From NCBI GenBank assembly GCA_025980765.1, contig JAICXB010000009.1, positions 21,306 to 85,305 of the forward strand: a stretch of DNA of 64,000 bases, given 5' to 3'. Source of the DNA: Terriglobales bacterium (GTDB lineage Bacteria > Acidobacteriota > Terriglobia > Terriglobales > Acidobacteriaceae). Positions 34,364 through 42,864 of the stretch are shown here, one piece after another (the first letter of the stretch is position 1; each line of letters starts with the position of its first letter). The translations under genes and the position numbers were made by a program. The notes under the pieces are model-generated. The model was not told the DNA's origin. It was given only the letters and a program-made list of their open reading frames with translations, and searched no databases.

Positions 34364-34693
34364 TTAGGCGGTCTGGATCACCCGTGTGACCGCCCCAATC
34401 ACGCGCTCGAAGCGCGATATCTCCTGTTCTAACTGCTTGCGACCGGCGGTTGTCAGGCGATAGTAGCGGGCTCGTCGGTTTTCTGCGGTGACGCCCCACT
34501 CGGCTTTGACCCACCCCTTCATCAGCATCCGTTGCAGCGCGGGATACAGCGAACCCTCTTCCACTTGAAGAACATCTTGCGAGAGCAATTCAATACATTT
34601 TGCGATCTCGAAGCCGTGCAACTCGCCATTGCGAGCCAGCACGCGCAGGATCAGCATGTACAGAGTGCCAGGCGGGATTTCGTCGCGGGACAC
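34364..34693 (-). CDS. PadR-family regulator, ADOP-linked
   Basis: A 109-residue protein from a GTG. It is a winged-helix repressor: GTLYMLILRVLARNGELHGF is the first helix pair, VEEGSLYPALQRMLMKGWVK is the recognition helix and turn, and RRARYYRLTTAGRKQLEQEI is the wing and C-terminal helix. It belongs to the short acidobacterial PadR type that is typically found upstream of ADOP permeases. It precedes the ADOP gene on the same strand by 72 bases, so it probably controls its own operon. A palindrome at 34701-34713 lies just upstream of its start. Confidence 0.92.
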   Translation of the reverse strand: MSRDEIPPGTLYMLILRVLARNGELHGFEIAKCIELLSQDVLQVEEGSLYPALQRMLMKGWVKAEWGVTAENRRARYYRLTTAGRKQLEQEISRFERVIGAVTRVIQTA

Positions 34694-34700
34694 GAACGCT

Positions 34701-34713
34701 CTCGTATATCGAG
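34701..34713 (-). promoter_or_regulatory. Palindrome upstream of PadR, candidate operator
   Basis: CTCGTATATCGAG has CTCG/CGAG arms around a TATAT centre and lies eight bases before the GTG start. The short inverted repeat next to a PadR start is a candidate autoregulatory site. It was not found in front of the other PadR, where CTAGGTCTAG (49110-49119) occurs instead. Confidence 0.35.
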
Positions 34714-34874
34714 TTACATAGGTAGACTATGCCAGCCAGGACAGGTTAGCAAGAGCTTCGATTTTGATCTTTGAAGCCACGGCCGACGGCGCCTGAACCA
34801 ATGGCACTTTTGGGGCACACTCATGGCGGGCGCCTCGCGCTCGCTTTTTAGCCGAAACAGGTGTCCCTGTGTTG

Positions 34875-35618
34875 TCAGTCTTCGATCACTCCAGCAAATA
34901 AATCGGTCTCCATCGCGATCTCGCGCGGCTTGCTGGTCGCCGCCAGGTGAAATAGCTCTCTGGTTCCGAACCTGCAGATGTTCTTTGAGAAGCGCTCATA
35001 CAACGGATTCTGAGTTGTGTGAGCTTTGAAAGCGGCCAGCTTCAAATCGAACAGTTCGCCAATTTCAATTGAAGCTGTCCACGGTGGCAATGAAACAGGT
35101 TGTCCGTCAGACAAGAAGCCTGGCCAGGTGGAGTAATACAGTTTTTGCGTTTGCCAGGGTTGTAGAACGGCATCGATTTGCTCAGTGAAGCGATTCGTTC
35201 GCGCTGCCCAATGAAAAGCCATGGTTCCTACCAGCGATGCCATGGAGTGATCGACGTGAGCGGTGATTGCGCCTTCGGGTCCGAACGTGAGCATTACATG
35301 AGGTTTGAATTGTCGCACCCGCTCCGTGACCTGCTCGGTCATGGAATAGAAGTTTGTGCGATCCAGCTTCGCATCGGGAAAATCGAGTACCTCGCCGCGG
35401 CTGACTTCGAGGATCTTGCAGGCACGGGCAAACTCCCGGCGGCGCATGGCTGCAAGTTCATCATCTGAGTGCGCAGGCCCGCGGTTGCGCGCTGCCTGCC
35501 CCGGAGTGAGGCAGATAACGTGAGTCTCTACTCCGCGCCGCCGGTACAAGACCAGAGAACCACCAAAACCGCCGGCCTCGTCATCCGGGTGAGCGGTCAC
35601 TACTAAGAGTCGCAGCAT
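34875..35618 (-). CDS. PIG-L/LmbE-type zinc deacetylase
   Basis: About 247 residues from the ATG at 35618, because MLRLLVVTAHPDDEAGG is the universal N-terminal motif of the family; the upstream in-frame start at 35687 adds 23 unlike residues. AHPDDE holds two metal ligands and the catalytic Asp; the third ligand His is in ITAHVDHSMAS. The fold is Rossmann-like, and the enzymes remove acetyl groups from N-acetylglucosaminyl lipids or conjugates, for example in bacillithiol or mycothiol synthesis. No thiol-synthesis partner is near, so the substrate is open. It is divergent from the next gene. Confidence 0.9.
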   Translation of the reverse strand: MLRLLVVTAHPDDEAGGFGGSLVLYRRRGVETHVICLTPGQAARNRGPAHSDDELAAMRRREFARACKILEVSRGEVLDFPDAKLDRTNFYSMTEQVTERVRQFKPHVMLTFGPEGAITAHVDHSMASLVGTMAFHWAARTNRFTEQIDAVLQPWQTQKLYYSTWPGFLSDGQPVSLPPWTASIEIGELFDLKLAAFKAHTTQNPLYERFSKNICRFGTRELFHLAATSKPREIAMETDLFAGVIED

Positions 35619-35672
35619 CTTTCCTCGCCTGACACAACATCCAAATCTGTACGGCAGACAAGCTGCCACGTC

Positions 35673-36314
35673 ATGTCTAACACGCACCCCATTCCAACAT
35701 CCAGTTCCCGCATTGCCGTCGTCGTGCTGGGCATCATTGTCACGCTATTTGCCGCGGGCTATATGGTGGGGCAAGCTTCAAAGCAATCCGGTACGCGGGC
35801 CTCGCAGGCATGGCACTTGCATTCTCGTGTTCCACTTGGCTCCGATACGCTTTTGCTGAATCCAGCGCATGAAGTAGTCAGCATTCTTGCGCTGGCAGAA
35901 TCTCCTCAGTTCGAAGGCTGGAGTCTCGCTCTAAACCACCAGAAGCCGGCGCTGCTTGACGTCTCCGGCAAGCCGGTGCAAGCCCTTCCGCGAGTGGTCA
36001 CCTTTCGCGTGACCGCAGGTACTCGCGACAAAGTGATGGACGGCAATCCGTTGCCGCTGGATGTTTCTCAAGATCTGAATTCATTCCTGCTGGGGCTGCA
36101 CTTTCAGGCTGAAGTATTTCGCGGCATGCAAATGCGGCGATTGCAGCCGGTAAGCGCGGCGATGATCGGCGTGCCCGCGACGGAAGCCTCCAATGAACGC
36201 ATCTATCGCGTGAAATTCAACTTCGGAAGTGTGCGTCCCGATGACCGCATCGTGCTGATCGTCACCGATGCCAGAGGTCAGCGACTGACGAAGTTCCATC
36301 TGGAATTTCTGTAG
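35673..36314 (+). CDS. Membrane-anchored hypothetical protein
   Basis: A 213-residue protein: a polar N-terminus, one TM helix (IAVVVLGIIVTLFAAGYMVG at about residues 14-33), then an outer domain of about 170 residues with many beta-strands. This topology suggests a periplasmic domain anchored in the inner membrane. No catalytic motif is seen. The C-terminal half (RIYRVKFNFGSVRPDDRIVL) is rich in alternating hydrophobic residues. I do not recognise the family. Its start lies only 54 bases from the divergent deacetylase start. Confidence 0.6.
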   Translation: MSNTHPIPTSSSRIAVVVLGIIVTLFAAGYMVGQASKQSGTRASQAWHLHSRVPLGSDTLLLNPAHEVVSILALAESPQFEGWSLALNHQKPALLDVSGKPVQALPRVVTFRVTAGTRDKVMDGNPLPLDVSQDLNSFLLGLHFQAEVFRGMQMRRLQPVSAAMIGVPATEASNERIYRVKFNFGSVRPDDRIVLIVTDARGQRLTKFHLEFL

Positions 36315-36492
36315 TCCGCCTTTGGATCCGCAAAGCATCGGTAATTCCGACTTTGCGGAGCCAATGCCAGTCTCGCCAATTGTCGATCTCATCGGCAAAT
36401 CGCTAGAGGATCCATTTACATCTAGTCCGACGGACTAGCGAACGCATGCTATGCAATACAATAGCCGCGCTCAGAGGAGAGCTCTTACTGGC

Positions 36493-37116
36493 ATGAGAAT
36501 GATCGCGGCGATATTGGTATTGCTGGTTGCGGGGCTACAGTCGTCATGGTCGCAGTCCACCGAAATGGTCCGCGGCACGAAAGAAGGCGAGACCTTTGTC
36601 GCTGGAGGCCACAGTGTTCCCGGGGGGCGCGGCGACAGCGGCGTTTTCCAGGCGGGTTTCCGTTTCGGTCGCGTATTGCTCTCGCGTCCATCGGCTAACC
36701 TGGAATACTCGATTGATTTGATTCCGGTTTATGTGATCACCCAGCGGCAGAATGCCTACGGCGCGAGTTTTACTCCGTTCAATCTGAAATACAATTTCAC
36801 TTCCTTCCGACGAGTGGTCCCTTATGCTGAACTTGGTGGTGGGGTGCTCTTCACTAATCACGACGTCCCCGATGGTACAAACAGCGTCAACTTCACGCCG
36901 CAGGCGGGCATTGGAGTGCATGTACCTATACATTCAGGCTCGAACCGTCATCTCTCGATCGCTCTGAAATACGTTCATATTTCAAATGCCGGACTCGCTG
37001 TTCCCAATCCGGGACTGAATACAGTGCAATTCAAGATCTCGATTGGACACTTCTGCAGCCCGGACTCTTCCGCCTATAACGATCAAACTGGAAAATGCAA
37101 GTATTACCGCCCCTAG
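36493..37116 (+). CDS. PagL-like lipid A deacylase / acyloxyacyl hydrolase
   Basis: About 207 residues from the ATG at 36493, preceded by GAGGAG at 36473-36478; the first 20 residues (MRMIAAILVLLVAGLQSSWS) are a signal peptide. The C-terminal part LKYVHISNAGLAVPNPGLN is the PagL-family signature: His and Ser of the catalytic triad lie in HISNAG. The body has the alternating pattern of an outer-membrane 8-strand barrel. PagL removes the 3-O acyl chain of lipid A. It ends with a Cys-containing tail rather than a typical terminal Phe, so its topology may differ. Function is by similarity of motif only. Confidence 0.72.
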   Translation: MRMIAAILVLLVAGLQSSWSQSTEMVRGTKEGETFVAGGHSVPGGRGDSGVFQAGFRFGRVLLSRPSANLEYSIDLIPVYVITQRQNAYGASFTPFNLKYNFTSFRRVVPYAELGGGVLFTNHDVPDGTNSVNFTPQAGIGVHVPIHSGSNRHLSIALKYVHISNAGLAVPNPGLNTVQFKISIGHFCSPDSSAYNDQTGKCKYYRP

Positions 37117-37233
37117 ATCCGCGCGTCGGCAGCCAACCTGATCGGGGCGCAAGAACTAACGGGCTTAATCCCCCAGCCCCCTCGCCCACCGCCTGAACGG
37201 GTACGGCGGGCACCACGCCCAGGTTGTCGTAGC

Positions 37234-38943
37234 TCAGAACTGGAACATGTCGAGCATGTCTCCGGACAAGTCGTTGCGGGGATTCAAGCTGCCCAATTTC
37301 CAGTTCCACTGAATAAGCTTCAGAATGGAAACGTGGTCCATCTGCACATGAGACACGTACCCCTTCTTAGCGAAAGGTGAAATAACCAGGGTGGGCACGC
37401 GCGGCCCCAAACCCTGCGCATCGAGCTGGGGTGGAGGAACATGGTCGTACCATCCCCCCGCGGTGTCGAAGGTGACGATGATTGCGGTCGTGTTCCAGAT
37501 TGGAGACGCCTGTACCTCATGGACCAAAGCATCGATGAAGCCAATGCCCACTGAGAGCGGCTTGTTATTGCCAGGATGTAGGTCCTCGGAGCCGCTGGGG
37601 ATGATGAACGAGACTGCGGGCACGTTCCCGCTCTTCAGCAGCCCGGCAAATTTTACGTAATCCTGAGTGCTCGCTTCAGTAGAGGTGAAGTACTGGAAGG
37701 GATTGTGTACGGAGCTCGAATCTGAACAGATGCCGAACGATTGCTGGAATACGCCCCAGGTGAATCCCTTCGCAGTCAGCTGATCCGCGGCATTTGTGAA
37801 GGTCAGGGCAGGCGATGGCGTTCCCTGTTGATTGCAGGGACCGAAGGCTGGATCAATCGTCTTGGTGTTGTTGCTGTCTTGCGCGGCAATCATATACAGC
37901 TGATTTGTCGGTGCTTCGGCAATGACCGAACTGAAATAATGATCGGCCAGGGCGAACTGGTCGGCATAACCCCACAATGTGGCAATACCAGGAACGGTAT
38001 TGTCGAAGTAGCCCAGGCCTACATCACCATCGAAAGCGGCGTACTTGTCCATCAGCCCGCCATCGATTTCTCCCAAATATGCGGTGCGACTCTCCGGTAG
38101 CAGCGGTGAAACCGGATTTGTTTGCAGGAACGGTGAAATCGTTTTTCCCGCTTTGTCGACCTGTGTGAAACCGGGAATGCCAGGACGAATGCCCTCGACC
38201 GTGTTGCCGTTGGTCCCGGGATAAACGCCAAAAAGCTGATCAAAACTTCGGTTTTGCATGATCACAACGATGATGTGTTGCAGCGGCGAAGCCGTAGGCC
38301 CGGGCGCATTCACTGTTACCACTGCCATTTGTGTCACGGTTTGGTTGTCGGCAGAAGTTGCAGTTGCGGTATAGGTTGTCGTGACGGTTGGTGTGACCGC
38401 AACGCTGCCGGTCGCAACGTTTTGCTGAGCCCCCACTCCGTTATCGATTGTCAAGGAGGTCGCGTTGGTTGTTGTCCAGCTCAAAGTTGACGAGCTGCCG
38501 CTGTCGATTGTGGCTGGACTTGCTGCAAACGTCAGTGTTGGCGCTGGCCCAGGAGTGGTCGGAGGCGTCACCGTAACCGTCACCTGCTGCGTGACGCTGT
38601 GGTTGTTAGCACCTGAAGCGGTTGCGGTATAGGTGGTTGTCGACGTCGGAGAAACACTCACGCTTCCTGCGGCGATATTCTGCTGCGCTCCAACTCCATT
38701 GTCGATCGTAAGTGAGGTCGCGTTGGTGGTTGTCCAACTCAATGTTGATGAGCTGCCGCTGACAATAGTCGCGGGAGCGGCGGCAAAGCTCAGAGTTGGC
38801 GCTGGATCTGTAGGCGGCGGATTGGTCGCAGGTTGCACCGTTCCACCGCCGCAACCGACCGCGATGACTATGCTTAGAATTGCAAAGAATAAGAAAGCAA
38901 AGCGAATTCCGGGGAACGATTTCAATGCCCTTACCTCTTGCAT
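37234..38943 (-). CDS. Phosphoesterase-family (PLC/AcpA-type) lipoprotein with two tandem Ig-like repeats
   Basis: A 569-residue protein. A lipobox (VIAVGCGGG, Cys near residue 31) marks it as a lipoprotein. Two near-identical Ig-like repeats of about 80 residues follow (each with GSSSTLSWTTTNATSLTIDN and TTTYTATA). The catalytic domain begins with HIIVVIMQNRSFDQLFG. In most members the motif reads ENRSFD, and here the Glu that binds metal is Gln. FDTAGGWYDHVPPP near the C-terminus matches the second metal-binding region. The family contains phospholipase C and acid phosphatases that release phosphate outside the cell. The Glu-to-Gln change makes activity uncertain. Confidence 0.85.
   Translation of the reverse strand: MQEVRALKSFPGIRFAFLFFAILSIVIAVGCGGGTVQPATNPPPTDPAPTLSFAAAPATIVSGSSSTLSWTTTNATSLTIDNGVGAQQNIAAGSVSVSPTSTTTYTATASGANNHSVTQQVTVTVTPPTTPGPAPTLTFAASPATIDSGSSSTLSWTTTNATSLTIDNGVGAQQNVATGSVAVTPTVTTTYTATATSADNQTVTQMAVVTVNAPGPTASPLQHIIVVIMQNRSFDQLFGVYPGTNGNTVEGIRPGIPGFTQVDKAGKTISPFLQTNPVSPLLPESRTAYLGEIDGGLMDKYAAFDGDVGLGYFDNTVPGIATLWGYADQFALADHYFSSVIAEAPTNQLYMIAAQDSNNTKTIDPAFGPCNQQGTPSPALTFTNAADQLTAKGFTWGVFQQSFGICSDSSSVHNPFQYFTSTEASTQDYVKFAGLLKSGNVPAVSFIIPSGSEDLHPGNNKPLSVGIGFIDALVHEVQASPIWNTTAIIVTFDTAGGWYDHVPPPQLDAQGLGPRVPTLVISPFAKKGYVSHVQMDHVSILKLIQWNWKLGSLNPRNDLSGDMLDMFQF
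38280..38870 (-). repeat. Tandem Ig-like repeat units inside the phosphoesterase gene
   Basis: Two coding repeats of about 260 bases (roughly 38300-38560 and 38570-38830) are closely similar at the DNA level as well as in protein; for example both contain the bases coding TLSWTTTNATSLTIDNGVGA. They may have arisen by recent duplication or be kept alike by gene conversion. Confidence 0.7.
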
Positions 38944-39071
38944 TGAAGTTGGAAGGGGCAGCTCTGGAGGGGGTTGTTCGGTAAAGAACGATTAACAGTC
39001 TCGTACCGTCAAATCCAGTGACTCACCCCAAAGTCGTTTCGAACCTCCTGATTTAGAATCGTCTTGGTCCT

Positions 39072-40430
39072 ATGTTTGAAAATCTCTCCGAAAAGCTGCA
39101 ACGAACATTCAAAAACCTGCGCGGACAGGGCTCCCTCAACGAAGAAAACATGCAGGAAGCGCTGCGGGAGATCCGCCTGGCGCTGCTCGAAGCGGATGTC
39201 AATTTCAAAGTAGTCAAAGAACTCATCGACCACATTCGGGAAAAAGCCATTGGCGCCGAGGTGATGCTGAAGATCTCGCCGACTGAGCAGGTCGTGAAGA
39301 TCGTCCATGACGAATTGATCAACATCCTGGGCAAGGACACGGCCAAATTGAAATTTGCCTCGCAGCCGCCGACGGTGGTGCTAATGGCCGGCCTACAGGG
39401 ATCGGGTAAAACCACATCTTCAGGCAAGTTGGCGGCTTGGCTGAAAAAAGGCGGACATCGCCCCATGCTGGTGTCGGTGGACGTGTATCGTCCCGCCGCG
39501 CGCCAGCAATTGAAAATCGTCGCCAATGCCATCTCAGCCAATATCTATGAAGGAAAGATCGATGGCGAGGCGAATACGGCTGTGGTGGAAAGGTTGGCCA
39601 AGGAGGCACGCCGCGAGGCGATGAATTCGGGATGCGACGTGCTGATCGTCGATACGGCAGGCCGGCTGCATATCGACGATGAATTGATGAGCGAGATGCA
39701 GCAACTCAAGAACCTGCTGAACCCGCAGGAAATCTTGTTTGTCGCCGACGCCATGACCGGACAGGATGCCGTAAATTCCGCCAACGAGTTCCACAAAAAA
39801 CTGAATCTTACCGGGGTCATTCTCACGAAAATGGATGGCGATGCCCGAGGCGGCGCGGCGCTCTCGATCCGCAATGTCACCGGACAGCCAATCAAATTCC
39901 TCGGTGTTGGCGAAAAATACGATGCGCTGGAGCCGTTTCATCCCGATCGCATCGCCGGCCGCATTCTTGGCATGGGCGACATCCTCTCGCTGGTCGAAAA
40001 AGCCCAGGAGACGCTCGACGCTAAGAAGTCCGAAGCTTTCGCAAAAAAGGCACTCAGTGGCGACGGCTTCTCGCTCGAAGACTTCCGCGAACAATTGCGG
40101 CAGATCAAGAAGCTGGGCTCCTTGCAAAGCATTGTGAAGATGCTGCCCAGCATAGGTCCCTTTGCCGGCATCCAGAACATGGCCGACAAGGTGGATGACA
40201 AAGAATTAAATCGGGTGGAAGCGATCATCAATTCGATGACCGTGCACGAGCGCGATCACCATGAAGTGATCAATGGCAGCCGCCGCAAGCGCATCGCCCG
40301 CGGCTCCGGAACCAGCGTACAAGAGGTGAATCAGCTCCTTAAGCAATACGCCATGATGAAGAAGCAGTTCAAGAGCCTGAGCAAGGGCGGCGGGCTCTCG
40401 CGCAAACTGGCAGGTATGCGATTCCGGTGA
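39072..40430 (+). CDS. ffh: Signal recognition particle GTPase Ffh
   Basis: A 452-residue protein. The N domain is helical (residues 1-95); the G domain contains G1 GLQGSGKTT at 107-115, DVYRPAARQQ (G2-like), DTAGRLHIDDEL (G3), TKMDGDARGG (G4) and GVGEKYDALEPFHPDRIAGR. The M domain follows, with GDGFSLEDFREQLRQIKKLG and a Met/Gly-rich C-terminal part (MLPSIGPFAGI, GGGLSRKLAGMRFR), which binds signal peptides and 4.5S RNA. Ffh targets nascent inner-membrane proteins to SecYEG through FtsY. It is the first gene of the conserved ffh-rpsP-rimM-trmD-rplS order, which here is interrupted by a repeat element and one unknown gene. Confidence 0.97.
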   Translation: MFENLSEKLQRTFKNLRGQGSLNEENMQEALREIRLALLEADVNFKVVKELIDHIREKAIGAEVMLKISPTEQVVKIVHDELINILGKDTAKLKFASQPPTVVLMAGLQGSGKTTSSGKLAAWLKKGGHRPMLVSVDVYRPAARQQLKIVANAISANIYEGKIDGEANTAVVERLAKEARREAMNSGCDVLIVDTAGRLHIDDELMSEMQQLKNLLNPQEILFVADAMTGQDAVNSANEFHKKLNLTGVILTKMDGDARGGAALSIRNVTGQPIKFLGVGEKYDALEPFHPDRIAGRILGMGDILSLVEKAQETLDAKKSEAFAKKALSGDGFSLEDFREQLRQIKKLGSLQSIVKMLPSIGPFAGIQNMADKVDDKELNRVEAIINSMTVHERDHHEVINGSRRKRIARGSGTSVQEVNQLLKQYAMMKKQFKSLSKGGGLSRKLAGMRFR

Positions 40431-40504
40431 ACCGATCAGGCTGATTCCGTAGCTTTTCAGTTAAGAAACCAAACCGGCCATAGACCGCTACTTCTCAATC
40501 CAGA

Positions 40505-40720
40505 ATTCCCTGCTCCGGAAAAGAACAGGGAAATTTGCAGGGAATTTTGTGACGGAGCTCCAAAAAGCTCGAGATTCTGCCCAAAATCCGCGAATTCCGT
40601 CGCCGAGCAGGGAATTAACAGGGAATTTGTAAATATTCGAATAAAGCTTTGCGGCTGAACGGCTTATGACCATTTGGGAGAGATTCAGGAAATCAGCAGG
40701 GAATTTTGCAGGGAATTTCT
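40505..40720 (-). repeat. Dispersed element with three paired CAGGGAA units (copy B)
   Basis: Three paired units, GAACAGGGAAATTTGCAGGG at 40523-40542, GAGCAGGGAATTAACAGGG at 40605-40623 and AGCAGGGAATTTTGCAGGG at 40695-40713, about 84 bases apart, are the complement of the TTCCCTG units of copy A at 24940-25136. CCCAAAATCCGC near 40580 matches the copy A spacer (GATTTTTGGGCAG). The element sits between ffh and the next gene. An ATTCCCTG half-unit at 40504-40511 faces them. Confidence 0.8.
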
Positions 40721-40754
40721 TGTTTTCCACAGCCGACCCTGGTGCTTGGTAGGA

Positions 40755-41201
40755 ATGCGGGCTAACGCCGAGCTATCTGAAGTGCCTGTTCCCACATCCC
40801 ATATTCTCGTGAGCGCCGACCCTATCAATCACGAGAAGATGTTTGCCGATCTTGCCCTCCAGCACTGGCGGCAACTGGGTGAGGAGTTGAAAGCGGATGT
40901 TGAGCAGTACGTCCAGGCCGGCGGTTCAGCTTCGTTTTCAGAATCTGCGGAGGGCGAGTATCGGGTCAGCAGCTCCGACTCTGGTTTGGAAATGCGGATT
41001 GTTGCCGATCCCGCCGACCGTATAGCTCGTTATGACTTCATTCGAACCAACGATCACAGCGCTGGAGCTCCTGAAGGGGGCATTTTTTCCATGCGTGTGA
41101 GCCGGAATAACCGGGTGGAGTTCTACTCCTCTGACCAGGAGCTCCAGGCGGAGGAGGCCCGCAAGCTGTTGCTCGATCCAGTCTTGGCGCCGGCGGCCTG
41201 A
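40755..41201 (+). CDS. Hypothetical protein inserted in the ffh-rpsP cluster
   Basis: About 148 residues from the ATG at 40755, which follows TTGGTAGGA. The frame extends upstream to 40674, but that part is repeat DNA. The protein is acidic with Ala/Glu-rich helices (EKMFADLALQHWRQLGEELK) and beta segments (YRVSSSDSGLEMRIVADPAD, FSMRVSRNNRVEFYSSDQEL). No signal peptide and no known motif. Its position between ffh and rpsP is not part of the common cluster order. Function unknown. Confidence 0.55.
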   Translation: MRANAELSEVPVPTSHILVSADPINHEKMFADLALQHWRQLGEELKADVEQYVQAGGSASFSESAEGEYRVSSSDSGLEMRIVADPADRIARYDFIRTNDHSAGAPEGGIFSMRVSRNNRVEFYSSDQELQAEEARKLLLDPVLAPAA

Positions 41202-41355
41202 ATTTCCCGTATTGAACTTTGGGCACCCCTCGGCAGTTACCCTAAATTTGTCATTTTTCAGGGGAATACGCCATAATCTTAAACTGGCTGTCTTGAGTTC
41301 GCCGCGACGTGAACCATTATTTTGCAGCCTTTTTCGGAAAGGACAATAGATTTCT

Positions 41356-41613
41356 GTGTTAATGATTCGATTAGCGCGCGTAGGTGCGCGCAAGCAACCG
41401 TATTATCGCGTGGTGGTTATCGACAAAGAACGTGCCCGGAATGGCCGTGCTTTGGAAGTGGTTGGGCTGTACAATCCGCGAACCAGTCCTGCAACCGTAG
41501 ATCTGAAGCGAGAGCGTATTGAGCATTGGGTCTCAAAGGGCGCTCAGATGTCGGATACGGTTGGCAAACTGATGTCGAAAGCGCCAGCCCCGGCAGCGGA
41601 GACAGCGGCGTAG
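41356..41613 (+). CDS. rpsP: 30S ribosomal protein S16
   Basis: An 85-residue small ribosomal protein. MIRLARVGARKQPYYRVVVI is the S16 signature, followed by VGLYNPRTSPATVDLKRERI and HWVSKGAQMSDTV. The start could be GTG 41356 or ATG 41362; I keep the GTG because many S16 proteins start two residues before IRL, and AAAGGA is upstream. The last residues are an Ala/Pro tail. S16 assists assembly of the 30S central region. It is followed by the KH-domain gene. Confidence 0.95.
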   Translation: MLMIRLARVGARKQPYYRVVVIDKERARNGRALEVVGLYNPRTSPATVDLKRERIEHWVSKGAQMSDTVGKLMSKAPAPAAETAA

Positions 41614-41772
41614 AGAGATTGTGGACAGTTGACTTTGGAATTTTGAGTGGGAAACTCGCTTTCAAAACAACGTTCAAAATTCACGAGTTCAGATTCTCGC
41701 AGATGTTTGGGGCATTGAATTCCTTTAAAAATCCTGGGCTCGGCCTGCGTGCCGCCCATACTGGAGCTGCTT

Positions 41773-42054
41773 ATGCCGAATGAGCAAGAAGGGGACGTGC
41801 GAGCGCTGGTGCTGGAAATTGCCAAGGCGCTGGTGGATGAGCCCGACTTGGTCACGGTGGAGGCCGTCGACGGACCGGAGAGCACGATTCTGGAATTGCG
41901 CGTGGCGCAGCGGGACTTGGGCAAAGTTATTGGCAAGCAGGGACGAACTGCCCGTTCCTTACGTACCATTATCGGCGCAGCCAGCATGAAGCTGCACAAG
42001 CGCCACACCCTCGAAATCATTGAGGATGGACTGCCAGGTGGACCAGCAGCGTAG
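41773..42054 (+). CDS. khpA: KH-domain RNA-binding protein KhpA
   Basis: About 93 residues from the ATG at 41773 (GGAGC upstream; a longer GTG frame from 41749 is less likely). It is one KH domain: the RNA-binding loop is VIGKQGRTARSLRTII (GxxG motif), after LRVAQRDLGK. KhpA works with KhpB/Jag as an RNA-binding dimer affecting cell wall and small-RNA processes in Firmicutes. The gene's place between rpsP and rimM is the classic position. Confidence 0.92.
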   Translation: MPNEQEGDVRALVLEIAKALVDEPDLVTVEAVDGPESTILELRVAQRDLGKVIGKQGRTARSLRTIIGAASMKLHKRHTLEIIEDGLPGGPAA

Positions 42055-42083
42055 AGGTCTCTTGCGGATTCACGCTTCATACC

Positions 42084-42159
42084 GATCGGGTGATTTCGTG
42101 ATCGGGTGATCGGGTGATTTGAAATCGCGAAATCACACAATCACGAAATCGCGAAATTT
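42084..42159. repeat. Facing gtgatttcgtgat repeats upstream of rimM
   Basis: Four GTGAT units (TGATTTCGTGATCGGGTGAT, then CGGGTGATTT) face four complementary units (AATCGCGAAATCACACAATC, then ACGAAATCGCG). The outer arms are partly complementary, so a long hairpin can form. The right side runs into the rimM reading frame. A related unit occurs at 57520-57550. Confidence 0.78.
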
Positions 42160-42192
42160 GCGAAAACAGACTTTGTCGTCATCGCTCGCTTA

Positions 42193-42777
42193 GTGCGTCC
42201 TCAAGGGCGGTGCGGAGAAGTGCTCGCCGATATCCTCACAGATTTCCCGGAAAAATTCGGCGAACGGCGACAACTCTGGGTTTCGGGTAACGGCCGGCCG
42301 CGCCGAGAACTTCAACTTGAATCAGCATGGACGCACAAGGGAAGAGTGGTCCTGAAATTCGCCGGGATAGATTCCATCAATGATGCTGAGAAGCTAACCG
42401 GCATGCTGGTCGAGATCCCGCATTCGCAGCGTGCAGTCCTCGAAAGTGGTTCGTTTTACGTAAGTGATCTGGTAGGCAGCGAACTCGTCGATGTCTCCGC
42501 CCGCCGCAATAAAGTGGGAATCATCGAAGATGTTGAGCAGGGATTGGCAGCGCCGCTTTTGATTGTGCGCGAAGGAGACCGGAAATACGAGGTCCCGTTT
42601 GCAGCAGAATATGTAGTGCGCTTCAACCCAGCCCAACGCACGCTTGAGATGAAGCTTCCACCAGGACTGCTGGAGATCAATGCCCCGCTCTCTCCCGAGG
42701 AGAAGCTCGAGCAAACAGGTAAATCTTCACCACGGAGTCACGGAGACACGGAGAAAAAGAAAACTTCAATTTCTTGA
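42193..42777 (+). CDS. rimM: Ribosome maturation factor RimM, start and end altered by repeats
   Basis: The first usable start is GTG 42193, giving 194 residues, but homology continues upstream: TDFVVIARL at 42166-42192 is clearly RimM sequence (the family starts FxxIARLVRPQGxxGEV), and no ATG, GTG or TTG lies in frame before a stop at about 42116. The gene start was probably overrun by the short repeats upstream, or a rare ATC start is used. Core motifs: GRCGEVLADILTDFPEKFGE, WTHKGRVVLKFAGID, FYVSDLVGSELVD, PLLIVREGDRKYEVPF. RimM acts in 30S maturation with S19. The final residues (SSPRSHGDTEKKKTSIS) come from the CACGGAG repeat that follows. Confidence 0.85.
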   Translation: MRPQGRCGEVLADILTDFPEKFGERRQLWVSGNGRPRRELQLESAWTHKGRVVLKFAGIDSINDAEKLTGMLVEIPHSQRAVLESGSFYVSDLVGSELVDVSARRNKVGIIEDVEQGLAAPLLIVREGDRKYEVPFAAEYVVRFNPAQRTLEMKLPPGLLEINAPLSPEEKLEQTGKSSPRSHGDTEKKKTSIS

Positions 42778-42845
42778 TTTCTTGCGTTCGGGTCGAGTGC
42801 CTCACCCAAGTTTCGTACTCGTCTCCGTGTTCTTGCCTCCGTGGT
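42731..42845. repeat. Facing cacggagac repeats between rimM and trmD
   Basis: Units CCACGGAGTCACGGAGACAC at 42731-42750 plus GGAG face complementary units CTCCGTGTTCTTGCCTCCGTGGTG at 42822-42845. It covers the 3' end of rimM and the start region of trmD. Confidence 0.75.
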
Positions 42846-42864
42846 GAATAGAGTTTTGAATGCG

